Assembly: GCF_020171285.1 (NCBI RefSeq)
Contig: NZ_JAIUZI010000017.1
Location: 25,610-89,609, forward strand
From: Seohaeicola saemankumensis
GTDB lineage: Bacteria > Pseudomonadota > Alphaproteobacteria > Rhodobacterales > Rhodobacteraceae
Direction: 5' to 3'
DNA: 64,000 bases
The translations under genes were made by a program, and so were the position numbers. The notes under the pieces were generated by a model. That model was not told where the DNA came from. It made no database searches and saw only the letters and a program-made list of their open reading frames with translations. Positions 27,098-35,977 of the stretch are shown here, one piece after another. Each line of letters starts with the position of its first letter. Positions within the stretch are counted from its first letter, which is position 1.

Positions 27098-28768
27098 CTA
27101 GGCGTCCTGCAACCGTGCGGTTTCTTCCGCCTTCAGCGCCTTGCGGTCGGGTTTGCCGACCGGCGTGTGCGGCAGTTCCTCGCGGAATTCCAGGTGGCGC
27201 GGGATCTCGTGGCGGCCCAGCTTGTCTTCGAGGAAGGCTTGCAGCTCTTCAAGCGAGAACTGCGCCGCGCCCTTGTTGAGCACCACAAAGACCTTGGCGC
27301 TTTCGCCGCGATAGCTGTCGGGCACGCCGATGGACATCGCCTCGGCCACAGCCGGATGCTGATGCACGGCGTTTTCGATCACCAGCGGGTAGACGTTGAA
27401 ACCGCCCGACAGGATCATGTCCTTCTTGCGGTCGACCAGGTAAAAATAGCCGTCTTCGTCCATGTAGCCGATATCGCCGGTCAGGAACCAGCCGTCGTAG
27501 AAGGCGTTTTTGGTCTCTTCCGGCTTTTGCCAGTACTCCCGCGTTACGTTGGGCCCGATGATCGCCATTTCGCCGGACTCTCCCGGCGGCAGCGTGCGCG
27601 ACGGGTCCTCGACATCGACGATCTTCAGGTCCAACCCCGGCAGCGGGATGCCGATGGTGCCCAGTTTTTCGTCCGGCATGTCGCGCGGCACGTTGGTGCC
27701 GGCGGGGGCGGTTTCGGTCATGCCCCAGCCGCCGCGCAGTTTCAGCCCGGTCAGCTGTTTCACCCGGTTGTAGACATCCACCGGCAGCGGCGCGCCGCCC
27801 GATCCCACGTATTGCAGCGAGCTGAGGTCGCGCTTTTCGATGTCGGGCAGTTGCAGTAGCGCGATCCAGGTGGTCGGCACGCCGCCGAGGCTGTTGATCT
27901 TCTTCTCCTCGACTTCCCTGACCGCCTGTTCCGCGTCATAGCGCAGCCGCAAATGCATGCGTCCGCCCTCGTGGGTGCGTTTCAGCAGACCGGCGGTCAG
28001 CCCCATGATGTGAAAGAGCGGTGAATAGAGCAGGCCCGAGCGGCCGGCGGCCGAGGCGGGATCGTCCTTGGAGCTTTCGTGATAGATCTGCACCGCCGCC
28101 GACAGGTTGCGGTGGGTCAGCACGGCGGCCTTGGGCACGCCGGTGGTGCCGCCGGTATATTGCAGCAGCGCCATGTCGCCGGGCGTCACCGGCACCGGGT
28201 CATAGGGCGCGCCCTCGTGCCCGGCCCAGAACTCCTCGACCGACATCGCACCGTCCAGAACCGGGCAATCGCGCCCCGCGCCCGACACCGGGTCGGGGCA
28301 TTGCACCAGCGTCGGGGTTTCGCCGCTGGCCAGCAGCGATTTGAAATGGTGGGCGAATTCCGGCGTTGTCAGGCTGACCACCAGTTTCGCGCCGCTGTCG
28401 TGCAGCTTGTGCGCGATTTCGCGGTCGGCATCCAGCGGGCTGAGGTGGGTCACCGCCGCCCCTGCCGCGATCACGCCAAAGAAGAAAATCGGGTGCCAGG
28501 GGCAGTTCGGCAGGTGCAGCGCCACCCGGTCGCCCTTCTGGATGCCGCGCGCCCTGAGCGCCGAGGCCACCCGGGCGGCCAGCGCCCGCATCTCGGCATA
28601 GGTGTATTCCTTGCCGTAATACTCGATATGCATCTGATCAGCGTATGTGTCGAAGGCCGCCGTCATCAGCGCCGTCCACGTCGTCTCGGGCGGGTCGAAA
28701 TCCGGGCGCACCCCATCGGCATAATGTCTGTGCCAGGGCCGCGAGCCCGGTTTCAGCGGCAAGGTCAT
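27098..28768 (-). CDS. AMP-dependent acyl-CoA (dicarboxylate-type) ligase, PimA-like
   Basis: Acyl-CoA ligase of 556 residues. Motifs: LQYTGGTTGVPKAAVLTH, GGWGMTETAPAG, TGDIGYMDEDGY, VDRKKDMILSGGFNVYP, and a C-terminal TPVGKPDRKAL with the catalytic Lys. The N-terminal PWHRHYADGVR and overall pattern recall ligases annotated as dicarboxylate-CoA ligase PimA, which activates odd-chain dicarboxylates such as pimelate. With the PimC/PimD/PimF-like genes nearby this completes a pim-like set. GGGAGGAG precedes the ATG. Site d lies about 177 bases upstream. Confidence 0.86.
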   Translation of the reverse strand: MTLPLKPGSRPWHRHYADGVRPDFDPPETTWTALMTAAFDTYADQMHIEYYGKEYTYAEMRALAARVASALRARGIQKGDRVALHLPNCPWHPIFFFGVIAAGAAVTHLSPLDADREIAHKLHDSGAKLVVSLTTPEFAHHFKSLLASGETPTLVQCPDPVSGAGRDCPVLDGAMSVEEFWAGHEGAPYDPVPVTPGDMALLQYTGGTTGVPKAAVLTHRNLSAAVQIYHESSKDDPASAAGRSGLLYSPLFHIMGLTAGLLKRTHEGGRMHLRLRYDAEQAVREVEEKKINSLGGVPTTWIALLQLPDIEKRDLSSLQYVGSGGAPLPVDVYNRVKQLTGLKLRGGWGMTETAPAGTNVPRDMPDEKLGTIGIPLPGLDLKIVDVEDPSRTLPPGESGEMAIIGPNVTREYWQKPEETKNAFYDGWFLTGDIGYMDEDGYFYLVDRKKDMILSGGFNVYPLVIENAVHQHPAVAEAMSIGVPDSYRGESAKVFVVLNKGAAQFSLEELQAFLEDKLGRHEIPRHLEFREELPHTPVGKPDRKALKAEETARLQDA

Positions 28769-29161
28769 CTTTGTCTCCTCCCTAGAGAACGTTTCGCGTG
28801 GCCGTCCTTTTGCCCGGCCCTGTGTTCCGAAATCAGACCCGATCGAACCGACGCCCGATCAGGTTCGCAACGACGGGCCAGCCCATCGTCGCATCACTCC
28901 ACCCTTGCGGTTCCGGACTGGCGGCGACTCCTTGTCTTACCGCTATGCGGAACACTATTTTGCACTTGGCCGGAGGCTAGGAATTTGTCAGGTAGAGGTC
29001 AAGCTTATTGACTGCGGCGTAAGGTCATTTACCCACAAGGCCAAACAGCAGCGCAACGAACGCCCCGCCAATTGCGCGCCGGCGTGCTTGCCTTCGTCAA
29101 CCTTGCCCTTCACACTGGAAAAAAAGCGATTTCATGCCAGCTATTTCGAAAGGGAACGGCG
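28769..29161. promoter_or_regulatory. Divergent promoter region, acyl-CoA ligase/AsmA
   Basis: A 393-base gap. I see no gene, hairpin terminator or repeat in it apart from candidate operator d at 28937-28953. Confidence 0.45.
28937..28953. promoter_or_regulatory. Candidate IclR-type operator, site d
   Basis: TTACCGC-TAT-GCGGAAC: CCGC and GCGG are symmetric around a 3-base spacer, 5 of 7 half-site bases matching. It is the weakest of the four sites, upstream of the PimA-like ligase gene. Confidence 0.4.
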
Positions 29162-31825
29162 ATGATGCGATGGGGGGTGCGGATACTGGCCGTCTTGGCC
29201 GGGCTGGCCGTTCTTCTGGCGGCTGCGGCCTGGCTGCTTCTGTCCTCTTCCCTGCTCGAAGGCCCGAGGGGCAAGCTGACGTCACGCTTGTTGCAGCAAA
29301 AGCTGAATCAGGACGTGCGGATTGACGGTGGCGTACAGATCGACCTCGGGCCGGTTCTGCATATCACCGCGCGCGACCTCACCCTGCCCAGCCGAACGGT
29401 GCCGGACCGGCCTCTGGCCCGGCTCGGGCAGCTCGATTTCGATATCGACCTGTCCGACCTGATGGCGGGTCGTTTCGATCCGCAAGACATCCGGATCGCC
29501 CAGGCCGCGCTGTCGCTGACCGTCGATCAGGCCGGCACCGCGTCATGGGGCGGCGCGGACAAGCCGAAGAAAGACCCCGACCCCGGTGCCGCTACCCGGT
29601 TCCTGGCCGATCACCGCATCCGCGCGACCGATACAGAGGTGACCTATACCGACGCGCGCAACGGGCTGGACTTCGACCTGAAACTGGCCACTGCCGATCT
29701 GGGCCGCACCGACCCCTCCGCGCCGGTGGCCCTCAAAAGCAACGGCACGCTCAACGGTCAGGAGCTGACCCTGACCGGCGATTTCCGGCAGGGCCAGCCG
29801 TTTCAGATCGCCGCCCGCCTCAGCGGAATGACCGTGCAGATCAACGGCACCCCGGATCAGGGCGCCGGAAACAGCGCCCTTGGCGCCGATCTGACCGCCA
29901 CCATCTCCGATCTCGGCCAATTGCTGGACGTGCTGAAACTCGAAGGCGATCTGCAGGGCACCGGCAAGATCACCGCGCGGCTGGACCGCACCGCCGAGGG
30001 CGGCACCGGCACCGGCGAGGCGCTGTTTCAACTGACCGGCGGCCAGAGCCTGCACCTGACCGCCGAAATCGCAGATCTGAACACGCCCAAGGACATTTCC
30101 ATCGGCACCAACCTCCAGCTCTACCCCGAGGACGCCAAACCGCCCGCCACCACCACCCGGCGCGACCTGAAACTCGTGGGCGTCGACATGCAGCTGATCA
30201 GCCGCCCCGGCCAGCCGCCGCTGCGCACGATGCTGATCGAAACCAATGGCTTCGTGCTGGACACCGGCGGCGAGGGCCCGCCGCCGATCGTGGTGTCGCA
30301 GGTGTCGCGCACGCCCGACGGGCTGCTGCGCCTGGGCAAGGCCGAACTGCGCATCGGGCCGCCTGCCGAACCCTTCTTTATCCTGAACGGCTCCATCGCC
30401 GATGTGCTGCATTTGCAGGGTTTCGACTTCGACGGCCAGCTCTCCACCCCCGCCGGTGGCCTTATCGCGCCGGAGTTCACCGACGAACTCAAGGGCTTCG
30501 GACAGCTGACCGGCGGCGTTCACCTCACAGGCAACGCCTGGGAACTGCGCGCCGAAAACCTCGATGCCCGGACCGTGGACACCGACCTGTGGGATTTCTC
30601 CGTCAGCGGCTCAGTCGAAAACGTCTACAAGTTCGAAACCGTGGACCTGGCGATAGAGACCAGGATCGGCTCCGGGGCCGACGTGCTGAAAGCGCTCAGG
30701 CTGAAACCGATCAAGACCGGGCCGCTGGCGCTCGGCATTCACCTGACCAGCAAAGGCCAACGCTGGGCGTCCACGGCGCGCTTCTCGGTCGAGGACTCCG
30801 CGCTCGACTTCGATCTGAACCTGGACGCCGACCGGGATGACCCGGTGGTGCGGGGCGCCGTCACCAGCGACCTGATCAAGATGGCGCAGGTCCGCAACCT
30901 CGTCGACGTGGCGCTGCAGTTCGGCAAGATCGACGCGCTGAACAAGGCCGCCGGCACACGCGATGACACGACCCCACAGGATCCGGCCAAGCCGCCGGCA
31001 TCGGGCCCGTTCCGCAATGTCACCCTGCTGCCGCTCGGCCGCGCCATCCTGCTGGCCGGCATGGATCTCGAAGTCGACGTCGACCTGAAAAAGATCGAAG
31101 GCGTCCGCGGCACCAGCAGCCTGAAAAGCGAACTTCAGGTTAAGGACAGCAAGGCCAGCTTCGGCCCGCTGAAATTCGCCTATGGCGGCGGCCGGTTCGA
31201 TGTCAGCGGCGCGATCGACCTCGGTAAATCCCCCGACATCCTGTCGCTCAAGGGCTCGACCTCGGGCTGGGACTTCAACCACCTCCTGCAGGAACTGAAA
31301 TTCAAAAAAGGCGCCAGCGGCAAACTGCGCGCCGATTTTGATCTCTCCGGCCCGCACGCCACGGTCCGGGGCTTTCTCACCTCGATGACCGGCAATGCCA
31401 CCGTGTCCATGCGCGACGGCAGCATCGACACCCAGCTGCTCGACCTCGCCGGCCTGGGCGTGGTGCCCTGGCTGTTCTCGAAACACCCGGGGAAATCGGC
31501 CCCCATCGTCTGCCTGCGCGCACCGCTGCACGTGGCCAACGGGCGCATCTCGACCAAACAATCGGTGATCGAAACCAGCCAGGTCCAGATCGTGGTCTAC
31601 GGCGATGTCGATGTCAGTAAGGGCACTATCGACGTCATCGGCCAGCCCCGCCGCATCGGCAAACCGCTGTCGCGCAGCCCCTGGCCCTTCACCGCCACGG
31701 GCGCGCTGGCCAAACCCAGGATCAAGGTCAAGGACGGCCCCCGCAAACTGCGCCGGTCCGACGGCGCCTCGACCATGCCGCGGCGGCGCCAACTCTGCGT
31801 GCCCGACATCCTGCAACTGAAATGA
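29162..31825 (+). CDS. AsmA-family protein
   Basis: Large envelope protein of 887 residues. One N-terminal membrane segment (about 5-27) anchors it in the inner membrane with the rest periplasmic. The early DLGPVLHITARDLTLPS region and the C-terminal block with KASFGPLKFAYGGGRFDVSG and LRADFDLSGPHATVRGFLTSMTGNA match the AsmA N- and C-terminal domains. The family is related to bridge-like phospholipid transport proteins of the TamB/YhdP type. ATG 29162 is followed directly by a second ATG. It stands alone, ending before an intergenic repeat. Confidence 0.85.
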   Translation: MMRWGVRILAVLAGLAVLLAAAAWLLLSSSLLEGPRGKLTSRLLQQKLNQDVRIDGGVQIDLGPVLHITARDLTLPSRTVPDRPLARLGQLDFDIDLSDLMAGRFDPQDIRIAQAALSLTVDQAGTASWGGADKPKKDPDPGAATRFLADHRIRATDTEVTYTDARNGLDFDLKLATADLGRTDPSAPVALKSNGTLNGQELTLTGDFRQGQPFQIAARLSGMTVQINGTPDQGAGNSALGADLTATISDLGQLLDVLKLEGDLQGTGKITARLDRTAEGGTGTGEALFQLTGGQSLHLTAEIADLNTPKDISIGTNLQLYPEDAKPPATTTRRDLKLVGVDMQLISRPGQPPLRTMLIETNGFVLDTGGEGPPPIVVSQVSRTPDGLLRLGKAELRIGPPAEPFFILNGSIADVLHLQGFDFDGQLSTPAGGLIAPEFTDELKGFGQLTGGVHLTGNAWELRAENLDARTVDTDLWDFSVSGSVENVYKFETVDLAIETRIGSGADVLKALRLKPIKTGPLALGIHLTSKGQRWASTARFSVEDSALDFDLNLDADRDDPVVRGAVTSDLIKMAQVRNLVDVALQFGKIDALNKAAGTRDDTTPQDPAKPPASGPFRNVTLLPLGRAILLAGMDLEVDVDLKKIEGVRGTSSLKSELQVKDSKASFGPLKFAYGGGRFDVSGAIDLGKSPDILSLKGSTSGWDFNHLLQELKFKKGASGKLRADFDLSGPHATVRGFLTSMTGNATVSMRDGSIDTQLLDLAGLGVVPWLFSKHPGKSAPIVCLRAPLHVANGRISTKQSVIETSQVQIVVYGDVDVSKGTIDVIGQPRRIGKPLSRSPWPFTATGALAKPRIKVKDGPRKLRRSDGASTMPRRRQLCVPDILQLK

Positions 31826-31830
31826 CCCCG

Positions 31831-31899
31831 CCTGTCCTTTCATCTCTTCGGCAAATACTCCGGGGGTGAGGCCGCAAGGCCGAGGGGGCAGCGCCCCCT
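31831..31899. repeat. 69-bp palindromic intergenic repeat, copy 1
   Basis: Identical at 68 of 69 positions to 40890-40958. It contains two hairpins: GGCC-GCAA-GGCC, with a GNRA-type loop, and GGGGGC-AGC-GCCCCC. It fills most of the gap between the convergent AsmA and hmuV genes, where it may act as a bidirectional terminator. Confidence 0.85.
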
Positions 31900-31906
31900 T
31901 GCCCCC

Positions 31907-32686
31907 CTATCCTCCCGGGCCGCCCGCCACCTGCGGCAGCACATAGGCGCAATCCCTTGGCGTCCGGTTCACCGCCACCGCACAGCCATAGGCCGCCCCC
32001 AGCAGCGCATCGGTGAACACCGCACCGGGCCGGTCCTGCGCCACGATTCGCCCGGCCTGCATCAGCGCGACGCTGTCGGCGCTCATCGCGGTCAGGTTCA
32101 GGTCGTGCATCACCATCACCACGCCGCCGCCCTGCCCGGCGAACGCGCGCACGATCGCCATGACCTGCAGCTGGTGACCGATATCCAGGCTCGACACCGG
32201 CTCGTCCAGCAACAGCCAGCGCGGCGCGCCCCCGGTCACCGGCGCCCAAACCTGCGCCAGCACGCGGGCCAGATGCACCCGCTGCTGTTCACCGCCCGAC
32301 AGCTCCTGAAACAGCGCCGCCTCGCGCCCGGCCAGCCCGACCCGTCCCAGGGCCTGCGCCACCACATGCGGCAGGGCCATCGCCTCGTGCAGACCCAGCC
32401 GCACCACTTCGGCCACCGTAAAGGGGAACGCCATCGGCATCGCCTGCGGCAGCACCGCCCGCTGGCGCGCCATCTCCGCCGGGCGCGCCCCGCGAATATC
32501 CCGCCCGTTCAGCGTGATCCGGCCCTCAAACGGCTGATCGCCCGACAGCGTCCCCAGCAGGGTCGATTTCCCCGCCCCCGACGGCCCGATGATCGCCGTC
32601 ACCTGCCCGGCCTCGGCGCGGAACAACAGCCCGTGCAGGATGGTCCGCCGGCGGTGTTTCACCACGATATCCCGTGCAATCAGCAT
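31907..32686 (-). CDS. hmuV: Haem ABC transporter ATP-binding protein HmuV
   Basis: ATPase of the haemin importer, 259 residues. Walker A GPSGAGKST, signature ELSGGEQQRVHLARVL, Walker B WLLLDEPVSSLD. I start at ATG 32686, four bases after the hmuU stop, because the upstream extension overlaps hmuU and carries a Cys-rich stretch unlike the family. Last gene of the minus-strand hmuSTUV operon; the 69-bp repeat lies just beyond it. Confidence 0.9.
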   Translation of the reverse strand: MLIARDIVVKHRRRTILHGLLFRAEAGQVTAIIGPSGAGKSTLLGTLSGDQPFEGRITLNGRDIRGARPAEMARQRAVLPQAMPMAFPFTVAEVVRLGLHEAMALPHVVAQALGRVGLAGREAALFQELSGGEQQRVHLARVLAQVWAPVTGGAPRWLLLDEPVSSLDIGHQLQVMAIVRAFAGQGGGVVMVMHDLNLTAMSADSVALMQAGRIVAQDRPGAVFTDALLGAAYGCAVAVNRTPRDCAYVLPQVAGGPGG

Positions 32687-32690
32687 CCCG

Positions 32691-33749
32691 TCACAGGTCC
32701 ACCAGCCCGCGCTGGCGCAGCAGCACATAAAGAAAGAAGGGCCCCCCGATCACCGCCGTGATGATCCCGATCGGCAGTTCGGCGGGCGCGATGACGGTGC
32801 GGCTCGCCAGATCCGCCAGCACCAGGAGCGCCGCGCCCAGAAGCGCGGCATTGGGCAGCAGGTACCGGTGATCCGGCCCCGAAACCAGCCGCAGCAGATG
32901 CGGCACCACGATACCGACAAAGCCGATGCCGCCGCTGACCGCCACCGCCGCCCCGGTCGCCGCCGCCACGATCAGCACCGCCGCCGCCTTCAGCCGCTGC
33001 ACCTCGATCCCGATATGCCCCGCCGCTGCCTCGCCCAGGGCCAGCCCGTTCAGCCCCCGCGCCAGCGCGGGCGCCGCCAGCAACGGCAGCCCGATCAGCG
33101 GCGCGGCCACCGCCAGCTTGCTCCAGCTCGCGCCCGACAGCGACCCCATGTTCCAGAAGGTGAAATCGCGCAGCTGCGCGTCGTCGGCCATGTAAACCAG
33201 CAACCCGGTCAGCGCCATCGCCAGCGCCGTCAGCGCAATCCCCGCCAGCAACATCGTCGCGACCGAGGTGCGCCCGGCCCGCGTCGCGATCCGGTAAAGC
33301 GTCAGCGTCGCGGCCCAGGCCCCGGCAAAAGCCGCCACCGGCACCAGCCACTGGGCCGGGATCACCGCGACCGACCCGCCCAGCACGATCGCCACCACCG
33401 CGCCGAGGCTGGCGCCGGCGCTGACGCCCACGATGCCCGGATCGACCAGCGGGTTGCGGAACAGCCCCTGCAGCACCGCCCCCGAGACCGCCAGCGCCGC
33501 GCCGACGAGACAGCCCATCATCACACGGGGCAGCCTGATGTCCCACAGGACAACCCGGTCGCGCAGCGACAGCTCGCGGCCCGCGGCCAGATCCGCCAGC
33601 GCCGACCACAGCGATGTGCCCGACGCCCCCGCCGCCAGCCCCGCCAGCGCGGCCAGCGCCAGCATCAGCGCCAGCACCGCCGTCAGCCGGCGTGCCGCCG
33701 CGCTGCGGTCACCCGGCGCACGCGCCCATGTCTGGCTGACCGCAACCAC
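32691..33749 (-). CDS. hmuU: Haem ABC transporter permease HmuU
   Basis: FecCD-type inner-membrane permease of 352 residues with about nine to ten hydrophobic segments. The conserved VGAALAVSGAVLQGLFRNPLVDPGIVGVSAGA stretch and the GFVGIVVPHLLRL loop that contacts the ATPase are visible. It lies three bases after hmuT and four before hmuV, so the operon order is hmuS-hmuT-hmuU-hmuV. Confidence 0.92.
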   Translation of the reverse strand: MVAVSQTWARAPGDRSAAARRLTAVLALMLALAALAGLAAGASGTSLWSALADLAAGRELSLRDRVVLWDIRLPRVMMGCLVGAALAVSGAVLQGLFRNPLVDPGIVGVSAGASLGAVVAIVLGGSVAVIPAQWLVPVAAFAGAWAATLTLYRIATRAGRTSVATMLLAGIALTALAMALTGLLVYMADDAQLRDFTFWNMGSLSGASWSKLAVAAPLIGLPLLAAPALARGLNGLALGEAAAGHIGIEVQRLKAAAVLIVAAATGAAVAVSGGIGFVGIVVPHLLRLVSGPDHRYLLPNAALLGAALLVLADLASRTVIAPAELPIGIITAVIGGPFFLYVLLRQRGLVDL

Positions 33750-33752
33750 GGC

Positions 33753-34616
33753 TCAGCCGCCGATCCCGCGCAGGGCGGCGGCGAGGTGCTGCACCGCCTG
33801 ACCTGTGCGCACTGAAAAGCCCAAAAGCAGCATGCCGTCCATTCGTACCACCGCGCCCGCCTGCCCCGCCGGGGTCGCGGCAATCGCCGGGTGACCGAAC
33901 AGGGCGGCGTCGGTGACGCCCATGTCACCGCGCCCCTCCATCAGCAGGATCACCTCAGGCGCCGCTGTCAGCACGGCTTCGTCCGTCATCAGCTTGTATC
34001 CCTCGAACCCCTGCGCCGCGTTTTCGGCCCCGGCCAGCGCCAGCACGCCATCCGCCGCCGTGCCTTGGCCGCCCGCCATGATCCGCCCGCCCTGCATCGC
34101 CAGCACGAAAAGCACCCGCTTGCCGCCCGGATCGGTTTGCGCCGCCGCCGCGATCTGGGCATCGACGTCAGCCGCCAACACCGCGCCCTCTTCGGGCAGC
34201 CCGAGCGCCCCGGCCACCGCTTCGATCTTGGCCCGCACCGCGGCACGGTCAAACCCCATCGGCACGGTGATCACCGGTATCCGGCTTTCGTGCAGCAGCG
34301 CCAGCGCCTCCGGCGGTCCGGCGCCGTCCTCCGCCAGGATCAGGTCGGGATTGACCGACAGCAACCCCTCGGGCGACAGCCGCCGGACATAGCCGACATC
34401 GGGCAGCTCCAGTGCGGCAGCGGGCGCATTCGACGTGGTGTCGCGCGCCACCAGACGGTGCTGCTGTTCCAGCGCAAAAACGATCTCGGTCACCGATCCG
34501 CCGACCGAGACAATCCGCTGCGGCGATTCCTCGGCACCGGCGCGCACCGCGAGACCCAGCGCCAGAAGCGCGGAAAGCGCCAGGTGCAGCCAGCAGATCG
34601 GGGTCAGGCGGCTCAT
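33753..34616 (-). CDS. hmuT: Periplasmic haem-binding protein HmuT
   Basis: Type III solute-binding protein of 287 residues with a signal peptide (hydrophobic core, cleavage near RAGAEE). RIVSVGGSVTEIVFAL starts the mature lobe; DVGYVRRLSPEG supplies the conserved Tyr that coordinates haem in HmuT/ShuT proteins. It delivers haem to HmuUV. The start overlaps the hmuS stop by four bases (ATGA). Confidence 0.9.
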   Translation of the reverse strand: MSRLTPICWLHLALSALLALGLAVRAGAEESPQRIVSVGGSVTEIVFALEQQHRLVARDTTSNAPAAALELPDVGYVRRLSPEGLLSVNPDLILAEDGAGPPEALALLHESRIPVITVPMGFDRAAVRAKIEAVAGALGLPEEGAVLAADVDAQIAAAAQTDPGGKRVLFVLAMQGGRIMAGGQGTAADGVLALAGAENAAQGFEGYKLMTDEAVLTAAPEVILLMEGRGDMGVTDAALFGHPAIAATPAGQAGAVVRMDGMLLLGFSVRTGQAVQHLAAALRGIGG

Positions 34617-35656
34617 GCTGCCAGCCCTTCAAGCGCAAAGACCAGCGCGTTCCACTTTGCCGCCGCCTCCGGCTCTGCCAGCACGCCAAAGAACTGCACG
34701 ATCAGCATGCCGTCGCGGTCAAAGGCTTCGATCGATACCGCGTCGCCGCGCTTGGTGGCCTTGGTCACCTGCCAGACTTCGGCGATGTGATCGCCCCGCA
34801 GGTGCAGGTTGAACCGGGGGTCCAGCACGTTCAGCCATGGCCCCATCGGTTTCAGCGTGTTGACCGGCCCGGTGTGGATCTCGATACAGCCCATGTTGCC
34901 GACAAACGCCATGATCGGCAGCCCCGATCCCGCCACCTGTTGCAGCATATCGTCCACCGCACCCGGCGCCAGCGCCCGCACATAGGGCGCCCCCGCGATG
35001 CGATAGGCGCCCAGACGGTTCATCTTGAGCTTGCGCACCATCTGCAGGAACTGGTGGGTATCGGTGATCTTGTCCCATTCGGCGCGCAGACGATCGGCCT
35101 TGTCCGCATCGCCCTTGGCGGGCTCCACAGGGGCGCGCGGCCCGACCGCCAGCGTGTCGGACTGATCGGCCAGCCGCAGCCCGGCAACCAGCCCGTCCCA
35201 TTCCCCGACCCGCGAGCTGTCACGCAGGAACACCTTGTGCACCGCGTCTCCTGCGGCATCAAAGATCTGCACCGACCGGCGCAGACCGCCATCCTCCAGC
35301 GGTTTTTCCACCGCAAACCCGTGCACCCAGTGGCGCGGAAACATGCGCAGGTCGATCTCGCCGTTGACCACCAGACCGGCGTGCGGACCACCGGTGTAGT
35401 TGTCGTAAACGCCGGTCTTTTCGATCACGCAGCTGGCGTTGCGGGTCAGCGCCATGACCTCGCCCAGCCGGCTCAGCGCCGGCATCACCCGGCCCATGTC
35501 GGCATCGATCCGGGTCACGCCCTGACCCACGTGCGCGGCCAGCAGCTGCGCTTCCGAGATCTCCAGCTGATCCGCAAGGTCGCGTTCACGCAGTTTCGGG
35601 TTGTCCTGCCGCGCGGTGCGGATGGCGGCGGGGGTGATCGTGTCGAGAACGTCCAA
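34613..35656 (-). CDS. hmuS: Haemin-degrading factor HmuS (HemS/ChuX family)
   Basis: Cytoplasmic haem trafficking or degradation protein of about 347 residues with two HemS-like repeats; YTGGPHAGLVVNGEIDLRMFPRHW and YTGG-like segments are typical. The TTG at 35656 has AGGAGA seven bases upstream and gives the normal family length. An in-frame ATG at 35689 lacks a good site and would add 11 residues. First gene of the operon, divergent from the receptor. Confidence 0.88.
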   Translation of the reverse strand: MDVLDTITPAAIRTARQDNPKLRERDLADQLEISEAQLLAAHVGQGVTRIDADMGRVMPALSRLGEVMALTRNASCVIEKTGVYDNYTGGPHAGLVVNGEIDLRMFPRHWVHGFAVEKPLEDGGLRRSVQIFDAAGDAVHKVFLRDSSRVGEWDGLVAGLRLADQSDTLAVGPRAPVEPAKGDADKADRLRAEWDKITDTHQFLQMVRKLKMNRLGAYRIAGAPYVRALAPGAVDDMLQQVAGSGLPIMAFVGNMGCIEIHTGPVNTLKPMGPWLNVLDPRFNLHLRGDHIAEVWQVTKATKRGDAVSIEAFDRDGMLIVQFFGVLAEPEAAAKWNALVFALEGLAA

Positions 35657-35977
35657 GGGTTGTCTCCTGCCTGTGCAAAGGATGTGCATCGGGGAAACGC
35701 GCCTGGCTGAACAGGGTCAGGGGTCGTCGGGCTTGTCGCGGTTTCTGTGGGTGATGAATTATTGACAAAAATACTCAGAGACAAGCCCCGCGGCCGCATT
35801 TCCGACAAAAAAGATATGGTATTTTGAAATTAGATGTTTTACGAGGCCGCATGACGGGCAACGACCCCGTCATTCAAACACCCCAGCACGTCGCCAGGTC
35901 ACATCAGAAAACGGGAGCCCGCGGGCAACCCGCCCAACCGCCGTGGGCCGCACGCGCCCGACCTGAGGGACAGACAC
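35657..35977. promoter_or_regulatory. Divergent hmuS/receptor promoter region
   Basis: A 321-base region with an AT-rich centre (35755-35850), unlike its GC-rich surroundings. It holds the candidate iron box and a TTGACA at 35762. No gene is apparent in it. Confidence 0.55.
35763..35777. promoter_or_regulatory. Candidate iron-responsive box (TGA-N9-TCA)
   Basis: TGACAAAAATACTCA fits the TGA-N9-TCA consensus described as the Iron-Rhodo-box/RirA-type site of alphaproteobacteria and overlaps a TTGACA -35-like element. Bound repressor would block transcription of haem uptake genes under iron sufficiency. Confidence 0.6.

Noticed and set aside
32687..32728. Longer HmuV start with an N-terminal Cys-rich extension
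   Set aside because: It overlaps the hmuU end and lacks family similarity; the ATG at 32686 gives normal spacing and length.
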